A stretch of DNA of 13,578 nt, from NCBI GenBank assembly GCA_937876095.1, contig CALFIE010000074.1:1-13578 (forward strand). The letters are read 5' to 3'. The translations under genes and the position numbers were made by a program. Numbering within the stretch: position 1 is the stretch's first letter; each line of letters opens with the position of its first letter. Below the pieces are notes generated by a model. It saw only the letters and a list, made by a program, of their open reading frames with translations, ran no database searches and had not been told where the DNA came from. This document shows, piece by piece, positions 7,272 through 13,556 of this stretch. Source of the DNA: an uncultured Flavobacteriales bacterium. Lineage in GTDB: Bacteria; Bacteroidota; Bacteroidia; Flavobacteriales; Weeksellaceae.

Positions 7272-7361
7272 ACCTATAAGAAATAGTGCAGGGTTATCGA
7301 ATAAAACCTGTAAAAAATAGTACAAGGTAGAGCTCTCCACCTGTATAAAATAGTACAAGGT
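7272..7361. repeat. Three iteron-like 23-bp direct repeats
   Basis: Copies at 7272-7294, 7306-7328 and 7339-7361, with start-to-start spacing of 34 and 33 bp. Each starts ACCT(A/G)TA, has AAATAGT in the middle and ends CA(A/G)GGT. Copies 2 and 3 differ at one base; copy 1 differs from copy 2 at four bases, all purine changes. The spacing of about three helical turns is that of plasmid iterons. A partial copy with TAGTACA is at 7460-7466. A replication-origin role is inferred. Confidence 0.6.
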
Positions 7362-7564
7362 GTAAGTCGTAAACTATTGATTATTAGTAGAATAATAGCA
7401 TTTTATTTTTTCTGCAAAAACAATGAGACAAAAAATGCTCTAAAAAAGGAATCATTTTTTAGTACAGATGTAGAGCTCTCAAAACGATTTTACAAAAAAT
7501 GACTATTGATTATCAGTATTTTAAATAGAATCCAAAAAAAATAAACATCATTTTTTAGAGCTCT
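7329..7564. repeat. AT-rich repeat cluster with three AGAGCTCT palindromes
   Basis: AGAGCTCT occurs at 7329-7336, 7472-7479 and 7557-7564. ACTATTGATTATTAGTA at about 7373-7389 recurs with one change at about 7503-7519. CATTTTTTAG precedes the second and third palindromes. The stretch is very AT-rich and has no gene; it may be the melting region of an origin or a control region. Confidence 0.5.
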
Positions 7565-7691
7565 TATAAAAAACCAAAAATTAAGTTGCAAGATGTGTCT
7601 TTGTACCCACAAAAACTAAGACTTGCCCGATTCTCGGGGAAAAGAAAAATGCAGAAAAAAAAGAAAGGAAAAGGCTATTTAGCGGAGCGGA

Positions 7692-7756
7692 AACATAAAA
7701 TGAATTATCGGCAAGGATTTGCAAAATATCTGACGATAATGCGGTAGTTTTATGTT
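7692..7756. repeat. Nested inverted repeat near the element's right edge
   Basis: The outer arms are AACATAAAA (7692-7700) and TTTTATGTT (7748-7756). The inner arms are ATTATCG (7704-7710) and CGATAAT (7734-7740), with a 23-base centre. TTACATA overlaps the right side (7755-7761). It may be an attachment or cruciform site. Confidence 0.5.
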
Positions 7757-7813
7757 ACATAGACTTTTGAGGCTAGGCGGTTTTTCCTGCAATTTTTTGA
7801 AATAAAACTCAAT

Positions 7814-7885
7814 ATTTTTTTTCAATTGAAATTTAAAAGTGTAGGTCAGTCCTTAAAAAGTGTAATTATTTTTTTTCAATTGAAA
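7814..7885. repeat. Direct repeat with CAATTG core
   Basis: An identical 18-bp sequence, A then eight T then CAATTGAAA, occurs at 7814-7831 and 7868-7885. Similar TTAAAAGTGTA and TTAAAAAGTGTA lie after the first copy and before the second. The 54-bp unit stands just upstream of the promoter-like TATCTTTG at 7897. Confidence 0.6.
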
Positions 7886-7904
7886 AGAAAAATCTTTATC
7901 TTTG
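7880..7904 (+). promoter_or_regulatory. Possible promoter for the orphan RHS tip
   Basis: TATCTTTG (7897-7904) matches the Bacteroidota TAnnTTTG element. The nearest upstream TTG (7880-7882) is only 14 bp away, shorter than usual, so the promoter is uncertain. A CTCGCGCGAG palindrome (7941-7950) lies downstream in the presumed leader. Confidence 0.35.
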
Positions 7905-7930
7905 AAAAGCGAGCAAGAGCAGGTGTTCAC

Positions 7931-7977
7931 AGTGTAAAGTCTCGCGCGAGCTAAAAGTTGTGCAGATGTGGTAGAAT
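7931..7977 (+). pseudogene. RHS-core DNA remnant before the orphan tip
   Basis: The DNA resembles 9316-9366 of the other RHS module (GTAA.G, then GCAGATGT.GTAGAA, then TGTGGATCC). It would encode ADVVE in a frame different from the downstream tip, with a TAG at 7972 in the tip frame. The segment normally lying between these points (YYPFG to GRW) is absent, so this is a deleted, frameshifted RHS core. Confidence 0.45.
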
Positions 7978-8697
7978 GTGGATCCTCTTGCAGAGAAGAT
8001 GACGAGACATAGTCCATACAATTATGCTTTTGACAATCCGATTTTTTTTATTGACCCAGACGGTAGAGAAGGTACAGGACATTGGGTAGGAAATAAAGGA
8101 CAACTACTTTATGATGATGGAAAAGATGATAATAAATTGTATTATGTGCAAAATGATGTAGATCCAAAAAATATCGAACAAATTCAAAAAGAAGGAACTT
8201 TAGTAGCTGAAAATGGAAATATTGTTGATGAATATTCATTGGGATATATGATTAAATCGATTGGTAAATCATTAGGTATGCCTACTGATAATGATTTTGG
8301 ATTAAGACTAAAAATTGATTACAAAAAAAATAAAGAATATAGTTTTGAAGTTAAAAATGAGGAAAGTGTAATTGATGCAAAAACACTATTTGTAAAATTA
8401 TACCGTGATGATAATACTCAATTTAATTTAGATGTTAAATTATCAGGGGAAGGTAACGAATCTGTAAAAACATATTATAATCTCTTAAATACACTTGAAC
8501 ACGAAGATTATCACTATGAAGACACAAAAAAGCTTCCTAAAGGATATGAGAATGCAAAATTAGTAAATCCTGCTACATATGGAAAGGAGAGTGAAACTAA
8601 AGCTGTGAATCACCAAAAAGGACAAGGTTCATGGAGCAAAACTACTCCAGCTTATAAAGAACAAGTAAATGGATATGTTAAAAAAAGATTCAGATGA
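7978..8697 (+). CDS. Orphan RHS C-terminal tip with HExxH metallopeptidase-like toxin domain
   Basis: A 239-codon frame that begins inside the RHS core (DPLAEKMTRHSPYNYAFDN, FIDPDGRE) with only a GTG at 7978 as start; an in-frame TAG is two codons upstream. It thus looks like a tip cut from its RHS shell. After DPDGR the tip runs about 210 residues. Residues 173-181 read LEHEDYHYE, giving an HExxH zinc site (H175, E176, H179); E204 or E206 in YGKESETKAVNHQ is a candidate third ligand, and GSWSKTTPAYK follows. HExxH tips are known among polymorphic toxins as peptidases; activity here is inferred. The gene overlaps a lipoprotein gene by ATGA, a typical toxin-immunity pair. It may be silent until recombined onto a full RHS gene. 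Confidence 0.75.
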   Translation: MDPLAEKMTRHSPYNYAFDNPIFFIDPDGREGTGHWVGNKGQLLYDDGKDDNKLYYVQNDVDPKNIEQIQKEGTLVAENGNIVDEYSLGYMIKSIGKSLGMPTDNDFGLRLKIDYKKNKEYSFEVKNEESVIDAKTLFVKLYRDDNTQFNLDVKLSGEGNESVKTYYNLLNTLEHEDYHYEDTKKLPKGYENAKLVNPATYGKESETKAVNHQKGQGSWSKTTPAYKEQVNGYVKKRFR

Positions 8698-9224
8698 AAA
8701 ATTTCAAAATAGTACTTTTAGTTTTCTTGTTATCTTGTGTGAGTAAGACAGAAGTGTTTATTAATAATGTAGGTAAAGAAAAAACATTGAATGTCCTTTC
8801 AATAAATTTTAATGGCAACAATAAAAATATATTTTATAACTCTGATCATTTCTCATTCCCCTGTATCTTGAAATATGAGAAACAAATTAAATACAATAAA
8901 AAAGATTTCAATAGGATAATTAACTCAAAAGACACAAAAGATTTCGTTTTTGTAGAAAATGATAAAAATGAATTTAAAAATATAGAAAAACTTTTGCCTT
9001 TCGACGAAAATAAATATCATGTTCATATAGATGGTGGTGTACATTGCAAAGGATTAGAAAAAATTTTCTTATCAAAGGGAGATGTTTATGATTCACAAAT
9101 TAAAATTGATGAACATTTTTTAAAAATTAATGAAAAAGATAAAAAAATAAGATTACATTTTATTTATAGTGATTCTTTATATGATTTTCACGCAATATCA
9201 AATTGGTTTTTAATAACCGAATGA
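8694..9224 (+). CDS. Small lipoprotein, likely immunity to the HExxH tip
   Basis: A 176-aa protein starting at the ATGA overlap. MKNFKIVLLVFLLSC is a lipoprotein signal peptide with lipobox LLSC and lipidated C15. The mature part is lysine-rich and mostly beta-like, with HVHIDGGVHCKGLEKIF near residues 109-125. No acidic lipoprotein-export signal follows the cysteine, so it probably faces the periplasm. I do not recognise the family. Overlap with the tip gene and the envelope location suggest it blocks a toxin that acts in the periplasm; this is inference. Confidence 0.75.
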   Translation: MKNFKIVLLVFLLSCVSKTEVFINNVGKEKTLNVLSINFNGNNKNIFYNSDHFSFPCILKYEKQIKYNKKDFNRIINSKDTKDFVFVENDKNEFKNIEKLLPFDENKYHVHIDGGVHCKGLEKIFLSKGDVYDSQIKIDEHFLKINEKDKKIRLHFIYSDSLYDFHAISNWFLITE

Positions 9225-9267
9225 AAATAAACAATCTCGCAGATTTGCATTCCGTGCCCACTATTAA

Positions 9268-9390
9268 ATACATAATTGCTATAATTACGAATTCGGTAAA
9301 GACCACCTAGGAAACGTAAGGCTTAGTTATGCCCGAAACAGCGCAGATGTAATAGAAATTGTAGATGCCAACGACTACTATCCTTTTGGG
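9268..9390 (+). pseudogene. In-frame RHS core remnant upstream of the second tip
   Basis: It encodes NYEFGKDHLGNVRLSYARNS and the YYPFG motif in frame with the following tip but lacks a start codon. It shows that this module was separated from a longer RHS gene about 40 residues before the YYPFG motif. Confidence 0.6.
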
Positions 9391-10272
9391 ATGAACCACC
9401 TAAAAACAGGGGTAGCAAACTTTGGACAGGGAAGTTATAAAAACTACAAGTACAACGGAAAAGAACTCCAAGAAACTGGGATGTACGACTACGGAGCAAG
9501 ATTCTATATGCCAGATATTGGGAGATGGGGCGTGATAGATCCACTTGCTGAAATTTATAGAAGATGGAGTCCTTATACATACGGGGTAGACAATCCAATC
9601 AAATTTTTTGATCCAGATGGACGTGGTGTTCTTACCGATTATTACAATTTAAAGGGACAATTAACAAAACACGTAGAAGACGGTAAAACTGATAAAAAAA
9701 TAGTTTTAACTACAAGTAAAAAAGAAGCAGATACTGACACTGCTATTAGCAATGGTCACGTTGTAAATCAAATAACTAATGATCAGGTAAAACAGATTGA
9801 TGATATATATGCTTTTGGCAAGACAGATAAGACAGGTACTGAAAAGGGATTTTTATTTGGTCAAAATGGCAAATCATCAAAAACAGTTACTGGAGAAAAA
9901 GCAGGAGAGGTAGGAAGTAAAGAATGGGCAGATGCTAAAAAAGATTTGAAAGAGAAAGGTGATGTTACTGCTTCTGACGCACATCTACATCCTCTTGAGT
10001 ATGACAGTGATGGTAATGTGGTTGCTTACGGAAAGCCAACACCTTCAATGGGAGCAGGCAAGGATACGGATCCTAAAAATATGCAAGGAAATCAACCATC
10101 TATGGTTTTGGGATGGACTGAAAATCAAGGATCATTGCCTCCTGGTCAAATAGGAGGATCTCCTACCCCTAATACATACTCTCCTACAGTGGGGTTCTAT
10201 AATGCTGGGGGCTCTATTATTACGATAGATTATTCTATATTTAAAAAAGCAATGGAAAAAGTAAACAAATAA
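9391..10272 (+). CDS. Second orphan RHS tip, HxHP-containing putative toxin
   Basis: The frame is open from 9268 (stop TAA at 9265) and that upstream part encodes RHS core (YEFGKDHLGNVRLSYARNS, IEIVDANDYYPFG), but no ATG, GTG or TTG precedes 9391, so 9391 is the first usable start. Residues 1-78 finish the core (YNGKELQETGMYDYGARFY, GRWGVIDPLAE, FFDPDGR). The tip, residues 79-293, has SDAHLHPLEYD (H198, H200, P201), then GKPTPSMGAGKDTD, SMVLGWTE and TYSPTVGFYNAGGSIITID. The HxHP followed by PS and acidic residues recalls JAMM/JAB metallopeptidases, but the serine-aspartate spacing is not canonical. It is followed after two bases by a lipoprotein gene. Toxin identity is uncertain; the RHS assignment is firm. 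Confidence 0.8.
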   Translation: MNHLKTGVANFGQGSYKNYKYNGKELQETGMYDYGARFYMPDIGRWGVIDPLAEIYRRWSPYTYGVDNPIKFFDPDGRGVLTDYYNLKGQLTKHVEDGKTDKKIVLTTSKKEADTDTAISNGHVVNQITNDQVKQIDDIYAFGKTDKTGTEKGFLFGQNGKSSKTVTGEKAGEVGSKEWADAKKDLKEKGDVTASDAHLHPLEYDSDGNVVAYGKPTPSMGAGKDTDPKNMQGNQPSMVLGWTENQGSLPPGQIGGSPTPNTYSPTVGFYNAGGSIITIDYSIFKKAMEKVNK

Positions 10273-10274
10273 TT

Positions 10275-10811
10275 ATGAAATATTCAATCTTTGTTTTATT
10301 AGTTTTGTTGATGGGTTCTTGTGCTTCCTATGTAGATGTACCAAAAAATAGTATCAATAATGATAGTATGGTGTTTGACTATGGTAATAATGAAAATAAA
10401 TTTATGTATATAAATAAAGTTAATGCTTCAGCGGACAAAGATATATATTATACAACACACTTTTCAATAACTTTACCAAAAGGGATTAAGAATTGGACTA
10501 GAAGTAGTAATAGTTTTTTCTTTGAATATGATGATAGACAAGTATTTTATATTTATTCTTCTTATAAAAATGAAGGACAAGAGTCTGAAAATTGGAAATT
10601 AAAGGATATTGATTACAATGAGGTTTTAAAATATATTGGAGAGTATTGGGATAAGAGAAATTATAACGAAAATTATCTCTATAAAGCACATAATGGAAGA
10701 GTATCGAAGTTTTATACAAATGGTAAATACAAAATATTGCTTTATAATATAAAAACTGAAAATCTTTCAGCCTTCATTCAGGGTGCAAGAACATTTAATA
10801 CAGACTTGTAA
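10275..10811 (+). CDS. Small lipoprotein, likely immunity to the second RHS tip
   Basis: A 178-aa protein starting 2 bases after the tip gene stop. MKYSIFVLLVLLMGSC is a lipoprotein signal peptide; C16 is the lipidation site. The mature part has many aromatic residues (FSITLPKGIKNWTR, FFFEYDDRQVFYIYSSY, KYKILLYNIKTENLSAFIQGARTF), like a small beta-rich fold. I do not recognise the family. It shares with 8694-9224 the pattern of lipoprotein after orphan RHS tip but not evident sequence. Ends before a strong terminator. Immunity is inferred from context. Confidence 0.75.
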   Translation: MKYSIFVLLVLLMGSCASYVDVPKNSINNDSMVFDYGNNENKFMYINKVNASADKDIYYTTHFSITLPKGIKNWTRSSNSFFFEYDDRQVFYIYSSYKNEGQESENWKLKDIDYNEVLKYIGEYWDKRNYNENYLYKAHNGRVSKFYTNGKYKILLYNIKTENLSAFIQGARTFNTDL

Positions 10812-10834
10812 AGGAAAATTTCTTTGACTTTGAG

Positions 10835-10862
10835 AAAACCACTGCGAATTGCAGTGGTTTTT
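10835..10862 (+). terminator. Rho-independent terminator after the second RHS module
   Basis: AAAACCACTGC (10835-10845) pairs with GCAGTGGTTTT (10851-10861) around the loop GAATT, followed by a T-rich end. It lies 24 bp after the lipoprotein stop. Confidence 0.85.
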
Positions 10863-10973
10863 AGTACGATCGAAATACAAATTTCTGTAGTAATTGATCA
10901 TTTGATAGAATAAAAAGAGTTGATTTTGTCTGTCGTTCGGATAAAATGCTATGAAATATACTGACACTGATTA

Positions 10974-11008
10974 TTGCTACGATAGAATTTCATTTTTTAT
11001 TAATTTTG
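10974..11008 (+). promoter_or_regulatory. Possible promoter for the small acidic protein
   Basis: TAATTTTG (11001-11008) fits TAnnTTTG. The nearest upstream TTG (10974-10976) is 24 bp away, slightly too far. It lies 17 bp before the ATG at 11026, so the leader would be very short. Confidence 0.4.
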
Positions 11009-11025
11009 TGTAAATCAATCGCATC

Positions 11026-11361
11026 ATGGATAAACAAACAGCATTTGAAAAATTAAAGGCTATGGCAAATGAGCCAAAAGACAGTCTTAAAAAATTCTTG
11101 GCAAAAGAAATATTAACTCACGATGAACCCCTTGATTTTTTCTCTTTGGCAGAAAAATTCGGAATGGAGCCCCTTTATTATTATGAAGATTATGACGAGG
11201 ATGTAATGCGTGAGTTTTACAATAAATACTCCGCAGAAATTATTCAGATTCAACAAGAAGATAATGTTGAGCATCAAACTGATACCGAACGTAGTTGGTA
11301 TGCGTTAGAACTCACTGCCAAAAAAATCAATAAAGATCTTGATTTAGATTTGGAAAGATAG
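11026..11361 (+). CDS. Small acidic protein of unknown function
   Basis: A 111-aa protein, not recognised. It starts MDKQTAFEKLKAMANEP and is mostly helical and acidic, with EPLYYYEDYDEDVMREFYNKY in the middle and DLDLDLER at the end. No signal peptide or membrane segment. It stands alone between two terminator hairpins with nearly the same stem, downstream of two toxin-immunity modules, so a stray immunity gene is possible but unproven. Codon use and composition are like a real gene. Confidence 0.65.
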   Translation: MDKQTAFEKLKAMANEPKDSLKKFLAKEILTHDEPLDFFSLAEKFGMEPLYYYEDYDEDVMREFYNKYSAEIIQIQQEDNVEHQTDTERSWYALELTAKKINKDLDLDLER

Positions 11362-11400
11362 TGATCGAATTAACGATTTTAAATTCTAAAATACTATATG

Positions 11401-11429
11401 AAAAATCCACTGCAATTGCAGTGGATTTT
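11401..11429 (+). terminator. Terminator hairpin after the small acidic protein
   Basis: A perfect 28-bp palindrome at 11402-11429 (AAAATCCACTGC arm, AATT centre), 40 bp after the stop, with A before and T after as in a bidirectional terminator. The CCACTGC/GCAGTGG stem is the same as at 10839-10857. Confidence 0.85.
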
Positions 11430-11678
11430 AATATGACCGAAATTATATTATTTGTTTAGGCATATAATTAATTCTGTAGAAATAAAGTGCAAAAACAACT
11501 ATAGTGTAATCTTCCCCAAAATTAGAAGCATTTAAAAATATAGTATAAATTGGCATAAATGCTTTAGTTACTGTAAAACATTTTTTTAATTTACGCAGTA
11601 TGTTGCACACTTCATTTTATTTTTACTTTACACAGATTTAAAATGTTGTTATTTTTTTTGTATTAAAATATAAAATAG
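11430..11678. other. AT-rich intergenic DNA, no gene seen
   Basis: Very AT-rich, without an open frame of note. The only structure seen is AAGCATTT (11526-11533) with AAATGCTT (11557-11564) over a 23-base loop. Confidence 0.5.
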
Positions 11679-11908
11679 AATATAACCAAAGAAAGATTAT
11701 ATTGCTTTCAAAAAAACTCAAATATTGCTGAAATAACTATTCAAAAAAAAAGGTTTAAAATCTGGATTAACCTTAAAAATGGAGAATTAAAAGACCCGAA
11801 AAAATAATGAGTGATTTTTCAGTAATGGGACATTGGAGAAATGGAGACAACGAGATTGTTGTAAATGATACAGTGAATCTTGAGTATATAATGAGCTTGA
11901 TAAAATAG
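11679..11908 (+). pseudogene. Frameshifted C-terminal remnant of a DUF5655-like protein
   Basis: From 11679 one frame reads ...SNIAEITIQKKRF then KIWINLKNGELKDPKK and stops at 11805. The frame starting at the ATG 11807 continues MSDFSVMGHWRNGDNEIVV and NLEYIMSLIK to 11908. Joined, these match the C-terminal pattern I know from DUF5655-type proteins (QKK..K.W.NLK.GEL.DPK, then GHWGNGDYE, then LEYIMSLIK), often found next to restriction genes. The break is in a run of six A at 11799-11804, where one lost base would explain it. The N-terminal part is missing. Family call is from memory of the motif. Confidence 0.6.
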
Positions 11909-11975
11909 GTAATAAAATAAGTAAGTGCAAAAAGCTGATTACCAAAAGATTTTCCAGTTTTTAAGTTTAACACAA

Positions 11976-12131
11976 TCAAGATGCTGCTCTCTTTATCATC
12001 ATTACATAAAGATAATTGTCATTATCAACACATAAATTGCTGCTAATTTCCCAACCATCTGTTAATAATTCGTTGATTTTGTTTTCAAAATCTTGAAAGT
12101 TAATTTCTCTTACAATTCTTACTTTTTTCAT
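11976..12131 (-). CDS. 51-aa DUF1737-like small protein
   Basis: A short gene reading MKKVRIVREINFQDFENK, INELLTDGWEISSNL and YLYVMMIKRAAS. The pattern of a basic beta strand, a helix ending NELL..GWE, then a strand ending with a YLYV.M.K motif is that of DUF1737-like small proteins, whose function is not known. It lies downstream of the minus-strand helicase-like gene, 129 bp after its stop, and may share its transcript. Confidence 0.6.
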   Translation of the reverse strand: MKKVRIVREINFQDFENKINELLTDGWEISSNLCVDNDNYLYVMMIKRAAS

Positions 12132-12138
12132 TTCATTT

Positions 12139-12264
12139 TTATTTTAGATTATTAGATAAAGTAGGTTTAGTAGATGCTTTTTTTGACTTATTTTTTAATA
12201 GTATTATTACAATAATATTTATTTTGTTGTAAAATTGCTCTATTAACTCTACAAATGAGTTTAT
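12139..12264 (-). other. Possible 41-codon ORF with ATA in place of a start codon
   Basis: The frame reads NSFVELIEQFYNKIN, IIVIILLKNKSKKA, then STKPTLSNNLK and stop. It begins with ATA overlapping the TAA stop of the helicase-like gene, the place where an ATG overlapping a TGA would lie. It may be a gene that lost its start, or chance. Confidence 0.22.
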
Positions 12265-13538
12265 TTTTTTGCTTTAAATATAAATTCTGTGCAACCATTA
12301 TTTATTCTTGTTTTAAATTCATACCCTTTATACTGGGCATATAAAGAAATTTGTTTGGTACTTTTCAAATTTGTTGCTTTCAAAAGGTAGAATCTATTCA
12401 TTTCATCAAATCGGGTTTCCATTAGTTCATAAACGCTCGGGTCAATTTCTTGTTTCAATTTTTTCAACTGCAATTCTTTATTTTTTTTATAGTCAACCAA
12501 ACCGTTTTCTATAAATTTTCTTAAACAGTTAATCATAAAGGTGTCAAATCTATTCCATTCTGTTTTGTCCCAGTCTGTAAAAAATAAGTGGTTAAATTCC
12601 ATAAATGGTGTATATAAATCACTAAAATAATTATTTAGGAATATCAAATATTTACGCCTATTATGACTGCTTGAATCTCCACTTATTTGGTAGTTTGTCG
12701 AGATAATAATTTTTGGCGAGAATCCAAACGGAATTTCAAAACTTGGTTTGTGTTTCTGCTCGACTACCATTGTACTTGTAATTACAGAAAATAATTGCTC
12801 AAAATCAAATCCTTTCTTTACATCATCTAAAAAAAGTACATCTGTAAATAATGTTACGCTTTGGAAGGCAAAACGATTATCCGATAGGTCTATATTTTTG
12901 CCGTTTTGAGATGCTACATTTTTAAACTGTTCAATTGCTTTCACAATCATTCCTTTTCCAGTTCCACCATTTGCTTTGTTTTCTGTCTCTGTATTTTCGT
13001 CACTAATAATAATAACTTTAGTCAAACTTGGATTTTTAAAACTATGCAACAGATATCCAATAGCAGAAACTATGCAAAAATAATGGTCTTCATTGTTGGT
13101 AACCAATCTTAAAAAATTCTCAAAAACACAAACTTCATTATTTTGTAAAAACTGTCTTTTCAATATTGATTTCTCCCAAACAAAGCCATTTAGACAATCA
13201 ATTTTAGAATAATCATTAGTAATAATTTGAGCATTTGGTGTGATTTCAACAAAGCAATTTTCATAGAAAATAAAAGATTTATTTATTTGGTCTTTTACAG
13301 GCAATAACTTTGTTGCATTTAAACTTCCTAAAATTGCTTTCTTACTTAATAATAGTATTTCTCCTTGCCTTAAAAAAGCATTTGTTAATACATTATTATT
13401 GAAGGATTCAACGTATTTAAGACAAGTATTAAAGACTTCTTGCGGTAATATTTCCTTTGCAATTCCATTTTTTAGTTGGATGACTTTGGATTGATTATTT
13501 ATCGTAAATATGCAAATGTTAATGGCGGATTCAAATAT
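12261..13538 (-). CDS. Primase-associated superfamily 3 helicase-like protein, 5' end abnormal
   Basis: The frame is open from 13538 (TAG at 13541-13539) to 12261. The only usual start is a TTG at 13304, giving 347 aa, yet the 78 codons upstream read as real protein (VIQLKNGIAKEILPQEVF, FLRQGEILLLSKKAILGSL). Counting from the TTG: INKSFIFYENCFVEIT at 7-22, Walker A GGTGKG (113-118), Walker B VLFLDD (156-161), then VKKGFDFEQLFSVIT, a sensor-like PKIIISTNY (197-205) and arginines R216/R217. This is the ATPase part of Bacteroidota primase-helicase proteins (DUF5906-like, SF3/D5 type) of phages and mobile elements. No primase domain is present and no ATG exists, so the gene is probably truncated or decayed at its 5' end. 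The family call is good, function doubtful. Confidence 0.75.
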   Translation of the reverse strand: MFESAINICIFTINNQSKVIQLKNGIAKEILPQEVFNTCLKYVESFNNNVLTNAFLRQGEILLLSKKAILGSLNATKLLPVKDQINKSFIFYENCFVEITPNAQIITNDYSKIDCLNGFVWEKSILKRQFLQNNEVCVFENFLRLVTNNEDHYFCIVSAIGYLLHSFKNPSLTKVIIISDENTETENKANGGTGKGMIVKAIEQFKNVASQNGKNIDLSDNRFAFQSVTLFTDVLFLDDVKKGFDFEQLFSVITSTMVVEQKHKPSFEIPFGFSPKIIISTNYQISGDSSSHNRRKYLIFLNNYFSDLYTPFMEFNHLFFTDWDKTEWNRFDTFMINCLRKFIENGLVDYKKNKELQLKKLKQEIDPSVYELMETRFDEMNRFYLLKATNLKSTKQISLYAQYKGYEFKTRINNGCTEFIFKAKK

Positions 13539-13556
13539 CTAACGCAACGGTTAGAT
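13537..13556. repeat. Inverted repeat at the 5' edge of the helicase-like frame
   Basis: ATCTAAC (13537-13543) and GTTAGAT (13550-13556) around GCAACG. The core CAACGGTTAG resembles intergenic repeats common in Flavobacteriia. The helicase-like frame opens right at this repeat, which may be a breakpoint. Confidence 0.4.

Larger units (their letters stand above)
2101..7761. mobile_element. Probable integrated element: XRE, primase-ATPase, two tyrosine recombinases, repeat-rich noncoding end
   Basis: Inferred limits. The left edge falls between two convergent stop codons (2100 and 2105), where the RHS unit ends. The right edge lies before RHS-like remnants near 7930. TTACATA occurs at both proposed edges (2103-2109 and 7755-7761) and could be a short core, though it also occurs at 6991-6997 and may be chance. 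Contents are regulation, DNA synthesis and site-specific recombination; no relaxase, capsid or type IV secretion gene is present. It sits between RHS tip modules. Confidence 0.6.
7565..7896. other. Noncoding stretch with small hairpins
   Basis: No gene seen. It holds a short stem CCCGA/TCGGG (7626-7630 and 7634-7638), the nested inverted repeat at 7692-7756 and the CAATTG direct repeats at 7814-7885. The right edge of the mobile element is probably here. Confidence 0.45.

Noticed and set aside
7032..7286. 84-residue plus-strand ORF after the recombinases
   Set aside because: It has no recognisable motif, overlaps the inverted repeats at 6992-7103 and 7183-7248, and its residue make-up follows the C-rich noncoding DNA.
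7272..7361. CRISPR array
   Set aside because: Only three 23-bp repeats with 10-11 bp between them and no cas genes; spacing fits iterons instead.
11773..11979. 68-residue minus-strand ORF
   Set aside because: It lies opposite the DUF5655-like remnant and has no recognisable motif.
12906..13112. 68-residue plus-strand ORF
   Set aside because: It is the opposite-strand shadow of the helicase-like gene.
13537..13556. Integron attC site
   Set aside because: The ends fit RYYYAAC and GTTRRRY but the centre is only 6 bp, far too short, and no integron integrase is present.
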